A stretch of DNA of 64,000 bases from an uncultured Methylophaga sp. (GTDB taxonomy: Bacteria > Pseudomonadota > Gammaproteobacteria > GCF-002020875), in contig CALEHW010000013.1 of the NCBI GenBank assembly GCA_937877715.1, forward strand, positions 36,586 through 100,585, in the 5' to 3' direction. The translations under genes and the position numbers were made by a program. The notes beneath the pieces were generated by a model that searched no databases, was not told the origin of the DNA, and was given only the letters and a program-made list of their open reading frames with translations. Shown one piece after another: positions 17,920 to 25,882 of the stretch. How positions within the stretch are numbered: position 1 is the first letter of the stretch; each line of letters begins with the position of its first letter.

Positions 17920-18589
17920 TAACCATTCTGGCTAATAGCTCACTGACCTGCATGGCGTTCTCATTGACTCTTGTGCCATCCTTCTCTGACTGATCGATAA
18001 TCTCCTTGGCATGTTGGTGGAGAGATTTCAGCTGCTCCAGATCCAAAAATTCGAGAACTTTCTCAACCATGGTTGGGCTCTCGGAGAGCAGGGTTGCTGG
18101 TAACTCATTGATGCTGATGGGGCTCTGGTCTCGCATCATGGCAGCAACAACAGAATTCTCCAGCGCCTTGTGGTGAATTTTCCTGGACGCCTGCTCATGT
18201 TGTAGCTGATTGATAAAGGTGCTGTCATCTCCACCCTGTTTTAGCAGGGTCTGCTCAAATAGGATAATAAGCCTGGATAGCGCCTGCCTCTCCTGTGGCA
18301 GTGGCACTCCTAGTACCATGCAGTCTGTATAACACTTGTCGAGTTTTGGTATCAGCTCAAGAAGTTGCTCGGTTTTTGCGCGCTCCGGAAGTTCGGAGAC
18401 CTTTCTTACCAGCTCCTGAAACTGATGCTTGAATTGCTCCTGCTCCTCACGGTCACGCTCTCTCGCCTCCACAACCTGATGCTGAACTACTGTTCTGGAG
18501 CTTTCCGGGAAGAGCGGGTTATTCCATCTGCGCTTTAACTGCTGTTCCCAGCTACCGGGAGTTTTACTGAAATTTGGGGATAGATTCAT
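17891..18589 (-). CDS. Hypothetical protein, helical
   Basis: A 232-residue soluble protein not recognised from sequence. It is largely helical and highly charged, with a coiled-coil-like segment around residues 40-70 (EARERDREEQEQFKHQFQEL) and no signal peptide or membrane segment. The frame is long and the gene sits tightly between convergent and divergent neighbours: it overlaps the SPOR gene's 3' end by 29 bases and starts 57 bases from typA, with which it would share a divergent promoter region. No function is proposed. Confidence 0.6.
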   Translation of the reverse strand: MNLSPNFSKTPGSWEQQLKRRWNNPLFPESSRTVVQHQVVEARERDREEQEQFKHQFQELVRKVSELPERAKTEQLLELIPKLDKCYTDCMVLGVPLPQERQALSRLIILFEQTLLKQGGDDSTFINQLQHEQASRKIHHKALENSVVAAMMRDQSPISINELPATLLSESPTMVEKVLEFLDLEQLKSLHQHAKEIIDQSEKDGTRVNENAMQVSELLARMVTTSSAGSPD

Positions 18590-18646
18590 GGTTCATAGTA
18601 TAATTGATCGCTTCTCTTTCTTCCCCCTGTTCCAGGTAGCTATCTG

Positions 18647-20473
18647 ATGTCCGATCTCATTAAAAATCTGCGAAATATAGCAATCATCGCCCATGTCGAC
18701 CATGGTAAAACCACGTTGGTTGACCAGCTGTTGCAGCAGTCTGGAACCCTGGAAGTGCATGGTGAGGCGGAGGAGCGTGTTATGGACTCCAATGATCTGG
18801 AGAAGGAGCGTGGAATAACCATTCTTTCGAAGAATACGGCAATTCGCTGGAATGAGTACCGGATCAATATTGTTGACACCCCAGGGCATGCAGATTTTGG
18901 CGGAGAGGTAGAGCGTGTCCTCTCTATGGTAGATTCTGTGCTGTTACTGGTTGATGCAGTAGAGGGTCCGATGCCACAGACTCATTTTGTTACCCAGAAG
19001 GCGCTGGCTCAGGGTCTGTGTCCCATAGTTGTAGTCAATAAGGTCGATCGTCCTGGTTCGCGTCCTGATTGGGCAGTTGATCAGACTTTTGATCTATTTG
19101 ATCGCCTAGGCGCAACTGATGAACAGCTTGATTTTCCGGTGATTTACGCCTCGGCACTACAGGGTTTTGCTAGCCTTGATTCTGGTGTGCACGAAGGTGA
19201 TATGACTCCACTGCTTGAGGCTATTATTGAAAATGTATCCTCACCTGAGGTTGATGTAACTGGCCCCTTCCGGATGCAGATAAGTGCGCTGGATTACTCT
19301 AGTTATGTAGGTGTAATTGGGGTAGGACGTATTGAGCGTGGTAGTGTCACCACCAATTCGGCTGTTACCATTCTCTCTGTGGATGGCTCCAGGAGAAATG
19401 GACGCATGCTGCAGATTCTCGGATTTGACGGGTTGGAGCGGGTTGAGGTGGAGCGTGCAACCGCCGGAGATATTATCGCTTTTACCGGCATTGATGGGCT
19501 GAAAATTTCCGATACCATCTGTGATCAGAGTGCGGTTGAACCGCTCCCTCCGTTGACAGTGGATGAGCCAACCCTGAGCATGACCTTCCAGGTCAACAAC
19601 TCCCCATTCGCGGGAAAAGAGGGCAAGTTTGTCACCAGCCGCAACATTCGCGAGCGCCTGCAGCAGGAGCTGATACACAACGTGGCGCTACGGGTTGAGG
19701 AGGGGGATGATCCTGACAAATTCCGGGTCTCCGGGCGGGGTGAGCTCCATCTCTCCATTCTGATCGAGAATATGCGGCGTGAGGGGTATGAGCTGGGAAT
19801 TTCACGCCCTGAGGTGATTATCAGGGAGATTGATGGGGTGGTCAGTGAGCCTTACGAGAGCATGACTGTGGATGTGGAGGAGAATCATCAAGGTGCGGTG
19901 ATGGAGAAACTGGGGGAGCGCAAGGGCGAACTCACAGATATGGTTCCAGACGGCAAGGGGCGTATCCGCATGGATTACACGATCCCCTCAAGAGGGCTGA
20001 TCGGTTTCCGTACCGAATTCCTCACCGCGACCTCGGGTACCGGGCTGATCTACCACACCTTTGACCACTATGGCCCCAAGGTGGAGGGAAAGCTCGGTGA
20101 GCGCCACAATGGGGTGCTGATCTCCAAGGACAAGGGCAAGGCGCTGGCATATGCACTTTTTAATCTGCAAGAGCGTGGGCGGCTCTTTATCGGTCATGCA
20201 GAGGAGGTGTATGAGGGGATGGTGATTGGAATCCACTCCCGTAATAATGATCTGGTAGTCAATCCACTAAAAGCCAAGCAGCTGAATAATATTCGTGCAG
20301 CTGGCACGGATGAAAACCTGATCCTCTCTCCTCCGATTCGTATGACTCTGGAGCAGGCACTGGAGTTCATCAATGATGATGAGTTGGTGGAGGTGACACC
20401 TGCATCAATCCGCCTACGCAAAAAGTTGCTGACCGAGAACGAGCGCAAGCGCGCTGCTCGCCCCTCGGCGTAA
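18647..20473 (+). CDS. typA: Ribosome-associated GTPase TypA/BipA
   Basis: A 608-residue translational GTPase of the EF-G/LepA type that helps ribosome assembly and stress adaptation. G motifs are intact: AHVDHGKTT, the switch I region [19 protein letters not shown] and [12 protein letters not shown]. Domains II, III and V follow ([31 protein letters not shown]) and the C-terminal RNA-binding extension is complete. Length matches E. coli BipA (607). It stands alone, divergent from the hypothetical gene. Confidence 0.97.
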   Translation: MSDLIKNLRNIAIIAHVDHGKTTLVDQLLQQSGTLEVHGEAEERVMDSNDLEKERGITILSKNTAIRWNEYRINIVDTPGHADFGGEVERVLSMVDSVLLLVDAVEGPMPQTHFVTQKALAQGLCPIVVVNKVDRPGSRPDWAVDQTFDLFDRLGATDEQLDFPVIYASALQGFASLDSGVHEGDMTPLLEAIIENVSSPEVDVTGPFRMQISALDYSSYVGVIGVGRIERGSVTTNSAVTILSVDGSRRNGRMLQILGFDGLERVEVERATAGDIIAFTGIDGLKISDTICDQSAVEPLPPLTVDEPTLSMTFQVNNSPFAGKEGKFVTSRNIRERLQQELIHNVALRVEEGDDPDKFRVSGRGELHLSILIENMRREGYELGISRPEVIIREIDGVVSEPYESMTVDVEENHQGAVMEKLGERKGELTDMVPDGKGRIRMDYTIPSRGLIGFRTEFLTATSGTGLIYHTFDHYGPKVEGKLGERHNGVLISKDKGKALAYALFNLQERGRLFIGHAEEVYEGMVIGIHSRNNDLVVNPLKAKQLNNIRAAGTDENLILSPPIRMTLEQALEFINDDELVEVTPASIRLRKKLLTENERKRAARPSA

Positions 20474-20519
20474 CAGCCAGTACTGTATATATACTAGAAG
20501 TCATTCGCCGAACAGAACA

Positions 20520-20915
20520 TCAATCTAATTGCCGGTTCTTGATCTCCATAAGCTTGCGGCGCTGACGCTTGTCGGGGCGACGCACGTGGTGTGCTCTGGA
20601 GTGTGATTCCAGCCGTTTCTGCTCCACCATCTCCGCTCTCGCCTGCAGACTCTTCGTGCTCTCTCGGTAGAGTTGCTGTGCCTCGCTGGCAGGGCGGCGG
20701 TGTCGATTGAGCCGGACTACCTCTATCTCGAAATGAGTCTCTCCACGTAAGATCTCTAGCCGGTCTCCAGGGTATACCATACGCGAGGGCTTGATGCGGT
20801 TGCCATTGAGATGCACCTTGCCTCCAGAGATGGCATTGGTGGCCAGTCGGCGGGTCTTGAAAAAGCGAGCTGCCCAGAGCCATTTATCAAGCCGCAATTT
20901 CTCATCTGTATCCAT
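20520..20915 (-). CDS. hslR: Heat shock protein 15, S4-domain RNA-binding protein
   Basis: Hsp15 binds 50S subunits carrying stalled peptidyl-tRNA after heat shock. The S4 domain is at the N terminus (EKLRLDKWLWAARFFKTRRLA, then GGKVHLNGNRIKPSRMVYPGD), followed by a basic tail rich in Arg/Lys. ATG 20915 gives 131 residues, close to E. coli (133). A TTG at 20933 preceded by CAGGA is an alternative start that would add six residues. It converges with typA. Confidence 0.9.
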   Translation of the reverse strand: MDTDEKLRLDKWLWAARFFKTRRLATNAISGGKVHLNGNRIKPSRMVYPGDRLEILRGETHFEIEVVRLNRHRRPASEAQQLYRESTKSLQARAEMVEQKRLESHSRAHHVRRPDKRQRRKLMEIKNRQLD

Positions 20916-20984
20916 AAAAAATTCACAATCCAATCCTGACTATTACGATATAGTATAGCTACAGGGAGGAACGGCACAACAGAT

Positions 20985-21938
20985 ATGAATACATTTACTG
21001 AGACCATTCAGTCTAGGAAGCAGGTGCTCGAGGAGCACCTGGGAAGCTTCATGGGGAGACTTGCGGAACGCTGTGCAGATGGTTGGGGTGATCAGGAGCG
21101 TCTCGATCATTTGTTGCTCGATGCATTGGATAATTGTGATGATATCCCGGCCTGCCGGCTACTCTACATTGTTGATATTAATGGTCTGCAGTTGAGCTCC
21201 AATGTCTTCTCGACTGGCAAGCTCGACTCTTCAACGGTTGGTCAGGATCTCTCGGAACGTCCCTATATTGCCACCGTGGTCCCCAGTAGTGGTTTTCACC
21301 TCTCGGATGTCTATATCAGTCAGAAGAACCGCCGTAGCCTGATTACTGCGGTACAGCTAATCCGCTCGGCAGATGGAGCGAAGGGATTTGTCTGTGCCGA
21401 CTTTGAGCTTGGGATGTTGCCTGAGATCGACCGGCCCTCGGAGGATCGGAGGATCTGGATGCAGGTCAAGGGTGATCCATCCATTCGAGAGACCCTGTTC
21501 ATGCAGAGCAGAGCAACCAGCCCCATGGATGAGCGCATCGATGATGTGCTCTCCACAATTGATGAGTTGATTGTGGAGCGTGGTATTTTTCATGCCAAGC
21601 TACACTTTGCCAGTTCACGTGCAACTCTTTGGATTTACGACGACCCCTACCGTTATCGGGTTCATGTGTTGGATGAGATTCTCAACCCCTCAATCTGTCT
21701 GGCCTATCCGCTGCGCCCCTACCCTGATGATGCACTGGTTCCAAAGGAGATGGTGCGGGATGTTCTGGAGCGTTTCAGGTGGTTGCGTGAGATTGATGAG
21801 ACTATCTATCTGCGTGCCGGTTCACTGAATATCATCAATGGTATTGTTGCTCTCAATTTCTCCTGTGATGGCTCCCACTATCTGCCATATGAGGAGTTTA
21901 TGGATATGGATGAGAGCTTCTGGTTTGGCTCGGATTGA
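20985..21938 (+). CDS. PDC/Cache sensor-domain protein without output domain
   Basis: A 317-residue protein resembling the PDC (Cache-like) ligand-binding fold: CRLLYIVDINGLQLSSNV, DLSERPYIATVV and SDVYISQKNRRSLITAVQLI are typical of the two-lobed PAS-like core, which usually binds small metabolites. There is no signal peptide, membrane helix, or kinase, cyclase or chemotaxis output domain, so it appears to be a cytoplasmic stand-alone form. The C-terminal third is not recognised. It is monocistronic, ending at a strong terminator. Confidence 0.65.
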   Translation: MNTFTETIQSRKQVLEEHLGSFMGRLAERCADGWGDQERLDHLLLDALDNCDDIPACRLLYIVDINGLQLSSNVFSTGKLDSSTVGQDLSERPYIATVVPSSGFHLSDVYISQKNRRSLITAVQLIRSADGAKGFVCADFELGMLPEIDRPSEDRRIWMQVKGDPSIRETLFMQSRATSPMDERIDDVLSTIDELIVERGIFHAKLHFASSRATLWIYDDPYRYRVHVLDEILNPSICLAYPLRPYPDDALVPKEMVRDVLERFRWLREIDETIYLRAGSLNIINGIVALNFSCDGSHYLPYEEFMDMDESFWFGSD

Positions 21939-21960
21939 TCTCTGTGTGATTATAAGCATG

Positions 21961-21996
21961 CAACAAAAAACCGCTCAGATGAGCGGTTTTTTGTTG
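21961..21996. terminator. Bidirectional terminator between the PDC-sensor and DUF302 genes
   Basis: A palindrome with arms CAACAAAAAACCGCTCA / TGAGCGGTTTTTTGTTG serves both converging genes. Confidence 0.93.
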
Positions 21997-22017
21997 TAAC
22001 TATCTCTGGAAATCCAA

Positions 22018-22500
22018 TCAGAAGGCACCCTCAGCAGCACCAGAGATTATGTTATCCATCTTCGCTGCAACAGCCTCAGCCAACTCTTTTGCCTCTGGGG
22101 GCATCTCCATGGCAGTAATCATCTCGGAGTTCATGCTCCACATCCTGATCTTCCCATCCAGCCCCTCAACCACTGCGATTCGGCAGGGCATTACGATGAC
22201 AAAGGCGTCAGAGACGTCTGCCAGTACGGCGGCGGTCTTGGCATCACAGAGGTTGTGGATGCTGAGATGGCGATATGGTTTTCCGGTAACGGCCTCTACC
22301 TGCTTGTATAGAGGGAACATGGCCACGTGAAGAATGCCCTCACTGATGGAGAGCTGTTTGATTGATTCATCAACCTCTTCAGCAGTGATACCTTCTTCGA
22401 TATCTGTTGCCACATACATGTCCTTAAACTCAAACGCACCCGCCTGTGTAGAGATTATGGCGAATGAGAGTGCAACCAGTAGTTTGGTGATATTTTTCAT
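22018..22500 (-). CDS. DUF302 family exported protein
   Basis: From ATG 22500 the protein has 160 residues, with a signal peptide (MKNITKLLVALSFAIISTQAGA) and a DUF302 domain including KPYRHLSIHNLCDAKTAAVLA and FVIVMPCRIAVVE. DUF302 proteins share the TT1751 fold; their biochemical role is unknown, though they are frequent in sulfur and heavy-metal contexts. AGAGGA lies about 13 bases upstream, rather far. A palindrome identical in arms and spacing to the one at the ArsR gene lies upstream (22726-22743), suggesting the same regulator. Confidence 0.82.
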   Translation of the reverse strand: MKNITKLLVALSFAIISTQAGAFEFKDMYVATDIEEGITAEEVDESIKQLSISEGILHVAMFPLYKQVEAVTGKPYRHLSIHNLCDAKTAAVLADVSDAFVIVMPCRIAVVEGLDGKIRMWSMNSEMITAMEMPPEAKELAEAVAAKMDNIISGAAEGAF

Positions 22501-22561
22501 GATGTAAACGAATTCCTCTGAATCTTTTGTTGTGTCACTAGCCAAGCGATGTTAATCGATT

Positions 22562-22678
22562 TCACCGTTCAGTACAAAAAATTCTCTGGTAGGGGATTCT
22601 GGGAATCAGGCGGCGCCCTGCAACAGACAGCGCAATACCCACACCATACAGGATGCCGGCTACGGTTGAGAGAACCAT
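22562..22678 (-). CDS. Possible 38-residue hydrophobic peptide upstream of the DUF302 gene
   Basis: On the minus strand an ATG at 22678 opens 38 codons: one hydrophobic segment (VAGILYGVGIALSVAG) followed by a basic tail (RRLIPRIPYQR), the pattern of a small single-span membrane protein. It would lie between the 22726-22743 palindrome and the DUF302 gene, in the same direction. There is no clear ribosome site before the ATG, so it may be chance. Confidence 0.3.
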   Translation of the reverse strand: MVLSTVAGILYGVGIALSVAGRRLIPRIPYQRIFCTER

Positions 22679-22725
22679 CTCTGATGAGGTGATTCGCTCA
22701 CTACTGTTCTTGAGTTATGAGGTAA

Positions 22726-22743
22726 ATACGTAGTTATACGTAT
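22726..22743. promoter_or_regulatory. Palindromic operator candidate ATACGTA-N4-TACGTAT (second copy)
   Basis: Perfect inverted repeat (22726-22732 and 22737-22743) with spacer GTTA. Arms and spacing are identical to 13607-13624, 9 kb away. Position upstream of the leftward DUF302 gene and the rightward 61-residue ORF allows control of either. Confidence 0.6.
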
Positions 22744-22905
22744 TTTGAGCGCCTACTCATCTCCGCACCATTTTTGCACAAGCAGTGGGCCATGGCGATA
22801 ACTATATGTAATTACTGGTAGTAACAAATTGCGCTTATATGATAGGCTCTTTGCCATAACCATTAACTATAAAAAACAGTAATTACCGTCTGGGGGGATG
22901 GAGCA

Positions 22906-23091
22906 ATGGAGATTACACTGACTGATGCACTAGTTGTCGCCGGTACTGGAATGGCGGTTATCTGGTTGTTTCTGTGGTATATAAATACCCATCCAAAGGG
23001 GTGCTGCGGGATCAGGCGAAGCTTCCTGAAGGATGAGGATCTGCCCCTCAATAAGATAGTTACAGGGCAGAAAGACGAAGATACTGTTTGA
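22906..23091 (+). CDS. Small single-span membrane protein, unknown
   Basis: A 61-residue protein with ATG 22906 preceded by a G-rich GGGGGGATGGAG. It has one membrane segment (about residues 8-27, ALVVAGTGMAVIWLFLWYI), then THPKGCCG with a Cys33-Cys34 pair, and a polar charged tail. The vicinal cysteines could bind metal or be redox active, but I recognise no family. The conspicuous upstream repeats argue that it is a regulated, real gene. Confidence 0.6.
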   Translation: MEITLTDALVVAGTGMAVIWLFLWYINTHPKGCCGIRRSFLKDEDLPLNKIVTGQKDEDTV

Positions 23092-23116
23092 CAATATAAC
23101 AGAATACTAATATAAT
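23088..23116 (+). promoter_or_regulatory. Perfect-consensus sigma-70 promoter
   Basis: TTGACA at 23088-23093, exactly 17 bases, TATAAT at 23111-23116. Both hexamers and the spacing are consensus, which is rare in chromosomes and indicates very strong constitutive transcription. Transcription should begin near 23123, at the edge of a foldable RNA. The -35 overlaps the last codons of the 61-residue ORF. Confidence 0.85.
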
Positions 23117-23122
23117 AGCCGG

Positions 23123-23200
23123 CAGACCCCCAGAGATTTCCTTCGAAAAAGAACCTCCTCCTTCTTTCGCAGGTTCCCCCCTTCTCTGGGGGTCTTCTTT
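23123..23200 (+). ncRNA. Candidate small RNA with anti-Shine-Dalgarno loop
   Basis: About 78 nt starting 7 bases after a consensus promoter. A perfect 12-bp stem, AGACCCCCAGAG (23124-23135) with CTCTGGGGGTCT (23184-23195), closes the whole RNA and is followed by TCTTT. Inside, CGAAA(AA)GAA-type pairing (23144-23153 with 23162-23169) leaves the loop CCTCCTCC (23154-23161), complementary to Shine-Dalgarno sequences. An alternative inner stem is GAACCT/AGGTTC (23151-23156 with 23171-23176). Not recognised as a known RNA family. It could instead be the leader of the MFS gene that starts at 23281. Confidence 0.6.
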
Positions 23201-23280
23201 ATCTATTCTGTGATTGACTCAGGTTGAGGATCCGGTCAGGATGTGGGTTTCTAGTATCCCTTCCAAATAACCGCGAGATC

Positions 23281-24501
23281 ATGTGGAATAATCTGACACG
23301 CTCCCTGCGCAACCGAAATTACCGCCGCTACTTTTTCGGCCAGCTGGTCTCAATGCATGGTACACAAATGGCCAATGTGGCACAGGCGTGGCTGGTATAT
23401 AGTCTGACTAAATCGAGCTTTATGCTCGGCCTGGTCAACTTCACAATGCTGCTTCCGGTGTTGCTGTTTGGGCTCTTTGGTGGGGTCTTGGCAGACCATG
23501 TATCGCGCCGCCATCTAATGATAGGGTCGCAGGGATTTGCTATGGGGCTGGCGTTTCTGCTGGCGTTTCTTGCGCTTAGCGGGAGGATAGAGGTGTGGCA
23601 TATCCTGGTTATCGTCTTTTTCCTGGGGATGGCGCAGGCAGTTGATATGCCGGTGCGACAATCCCTGCTGGCAGACCTGGTTCCCAAGTCGGAGCTCTCC
23701 AATGCGGTTGGTCTAAATTCAGGCGCCTTCAACGTGGCCCGCTTTGTGGGGCCGGCTGCTGCAGGTATGCTACTGCTGAGCTGGGAGGAGGGGTTTCTCT
23801 TCGCGCTCAATGGGGTCAGCTATCTGTTGCTGCTATTTGTGCTGTTGACCATGCGCCTGCCTGCACTCTCCGCTGACAGAGTAGAGAAGATTGGTGGAGC
23901 GGGACGGCTGGACGCCCTTAAAGAGGGGGTATCCCACGCTTGGGGGCACCAGCAGATTCAGCCGGCACTGATCCATGTCGGAATGGTGAGCATGATGGGA
24001 ACCGCATTCATTGTGTTGATGCCGGTTTTTGCCGATCTCAGATTTGCGGGGGGGCCGGAGATGCTCGGTATTTTGCTCTCCTCTGCCGGGATTGGTTCTA
24101 TTGTGGGGGCACTGAATCTGGCGCGGCGTACAGAGACCGGCAGGCTCCCGCCGATTATTGCACGAGCAGGGATCTTGGGTGCCGTAGCACTGGCACTATT
24201 TGCCCAGAGCGACACCCTGCTGCTGGCCATGCCGGTGCTGGCAGTTGCTGGGTTTTCGGTGACCACTGTGATCGCCACCACCAATGCACATATCCAGGTA
24301 CTGATCGATAATCAACTGCGGGGGCGTGTCATGTCCCTGTTTTCGGTAATTTTTATCGGCATGGCACCTATCGGCAGCCTCAGCGCCGGGATTCTGGCTG
24401 AATTGATCGGGGTGCAGATGACGGTCACCCTGTTCGCACTGTTTGGCGGGGCCGGCTCGATTATCTTCGCCCTCAGATTGTCTTCATCAAAGGCTCTCTA
24501 G
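23281..24501 (+). CDS. MFS exporter, EntS-like
   Basis: A 406-residue membrane protein of the major facilitator superfamily. The ATG at 23281 is preferred: the open frame extends upstream but MWNNLTRSLRNRNYRRYFFGQ is the typical family N terminus. It resembles the EntS-like MFS_3 group (GGVLADHVSRRHLMIGSQ between helices 2 and 3, QALDMP-like AQAVDMPVRQSLLADLV, and NAVGLNSGAFNVARFVGPA). Members export siderophores or drugs, but no siderophore genes are nearby, so the substrate is unknown. It is convergent with purD with only 30 bases between stops. Confidence 0.85.
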   Translation: MWNNLTRSLRNRNYRRYFFGQLVSMHGTQMANVAQAWLVYSLTKSSFMLGLVNFTMLLPVLLFGLFGGVLADHVSRRHLMIGSQGFAMGLAFLLAFLALSGRIEVWHILVIVFFLGMAQAVDMPVRQSLLADLVPKSELSNAVGLNSGAFNVARFVGPAAAGMLLLSWEEGFLFALNGVSYLLLLFVLLTMRLPALSADRVEKIGGAGRLDALKEGVSHAWGHQQIQPALIHVGMVSMMGTAFIVLMPVFADLRFAGGPEMLGILLSSAGIGSIVGALNLARRTETGRLPPIIARAGILGAVALALFAQSDTLLLAMPVLAVAGFSVTTVIATTNAHIQVLIDNQLRGRVMSLFSVIFIGMAPIGSLSAGILAELIGVQMTVTLFALFGGAGSIIFALRLSSSKAL

Positions 24502-24530
24502 GATGCTCCCCCCAACTTTGGCTCCTGTTT

Positions 24531-25832
24531 TCAGGCAGGATCTTGATCACCCTGTTCCCGCTGAATTGCCCGATATCCAATATCGGTTCGATAATAGACG
24601 CCATCCCAGCTGATTTGGTCAGCAAGCTCATAGGCCTTCTGTTGGGCATCGGAGACGCTTTCACCGAGGGCGCAGGCACAGAGTACACGACCGCCAGCAG
24701 TGACTGCCTCACCATCTTTTTCAGCTGTTCCCGCATGGAATACCTTCTGCTCTGGAGATGAGCTATCTGGCAGTCCGGAAATGACATCTCCCTTGCGGTA
24801 ACTTTCCGGATAACCCCCGGCGGCCAGTACAACCCCCAGAGATGGGCGTGGATCCCACTTGATCTCAACTTGGTCCAGCCTCTGGTCAATTGCAGCATTG
24901 CAGAGGGTGACAAGATCTGACTGCAACCGCAGCATAATGGGCTGGGTCTCTGGATCGCCAAAGCGGACATTGTACTCCAGCACCTTGGGTATTCCATCGG
25001 TATCAATCATCAGGCCGGCATAGAGGAATCCGGTGAATGGGTTTCCCTCGGCAGCCATCCCCTCGATAGTTGGAATGATGACCTCATTCATCGCGCGCTC
25101 GTGGATCTCCGGGGTAACTACAGGTGCAGGGGAGTAGGCTCCCATACCACCGGTATTTGGACCCTTATCTCCGTTATCTCTCGCCTTGTGGTCCTGTGAT
25201 GTCACCATTGGCAGGATATTCTTGCCATCGGCTACTACTATAAAGCTGGCCTCTTCACCATTCAGGAACTCCTCGATTACGACTTTGTGTCCTGCATCCC
25301 CAAAGGCGTTGCCGGCCAGCATGTCACGAACCGCAGTCTCCGCCTCCTCGATGGTTTGGGCGAGAATCACCCCCTTGCCGGCTGCCAGGCCATCTGCTTT
25401 GACCACAATAGGCGCACCTACCTGTTGCAGATAATTAAGTGCCTCATCAAGATCAGTAAAGTTACCGTAGGCAGCAGTTGGAATATTGTGGCGTGCGAGG
25501 AAATCCTTGGTAAATGATTTTGACCCCTCCAGCTGTGCTGCCCCCTGGCTGGGGCCAAAGCAGCGCAATCCGCTCTGCTGAAACTGGTCAACAATTCCCA
25601 GCACCAGCGGGACCTCCGGGCCAATAATGGTGAGATCAACTGAGTGGTCCTGGGCAAACTCTATCAGTTCATCAATTGCCTCTGCCCCAATTGCCACGTT
25701 TTCCAGCCTGGGTTCACGGGCGGTTCCGGCATTACCGGGCGCCACATAAACTATCTCTACAGCGGCAGACTGTGCCGCCTTCCAGGCGAGGGCATGTTCG
25801 CGACCGCCGCCTCCGATTACCAATACTTTCAT
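24531..25832 (-). CDS. purD: Phosphoribosylamine-glycine ligase
   Basis: PurD joins phosphoribosylamine and glycine in purine synthesis. From ATG 25832 (GGTGGA upstream) the protein has 433 residues and begins MKVLVIGGGGREHALAWK. ATP-grasp features include IVVKADGLAAGKGVILAQ, VVIEEFLNGEEASFIVVADG and EYNVRFGDPETQ. The C-terminal domain is complete. It is the last gene of the dusB-fis-purH-purD group on the minus strand. Confidence 0.97.
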   Translation of the reverse strand: MKVLVIGGGGREHALAWKAAQSAAVEIVYVAPGNAGTAREPRLENVAIGAEAIDELIEFAQDHSVDLTIIGPEVPLVLGIVDQFQQSGLRCFGPSQGAAQLEGSKSFTKDFLARHNIPTAAYGNFTDLDEALNYLQQVGAPIVVKADGLAAGKGVILAQTIEEAETAVRDMLAGNAFGDAGHKVVIEEFLNGEEASFIVVADGKNILPMVTSQDHKARDNGDKGPNTGGMGAYSPAPVVTPEIHERAMNEVIIPTIEGMAAEGNPFTGFLYAGLMIDTDGIPKVLEYNVRFGDPETQPIMLRLQSDLVTLCNAAIDQRLDQVEIKWDPRPSLGVVLAAGGYPESYRKGDVISGLPDSSSPEQKVFHAGTAEKDGEAVTAGGRVLCACALGESVSDAQQKAYELADQISWDGVYYRTDIGYRAIQREQGDQDPA

Positions 25833-25882
25833 ATTTTCCACCATCCCTGTTGCGATATTAAAAGTGGCTGCTCTATCTACTC

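Larger units (their letters stand above)
22501..22905. other. Divergent regulatory region between the DUF302 gene and the 61-residue ORF
   Basis: About 400 bp containing, left to right: a small leftward ORF (22562-22678), the palindrome at 22726-22743, and two copies of the 8-bp palindrome GTAATTAC (22808-22815 and 22879-22886), which extend into a perfect 10-bp inverted repeat, GTAATTACTG / CAGTAATTAC. It must carry promoters in both directions. Confidence 0.6.

Noticed and set aside
22501..22545. Upstream extension of the DUF302 protein to 22545
   Set aside because: Would begin at TTG and put a polar segment before a clear signal peptide that starts at ATG 22500.
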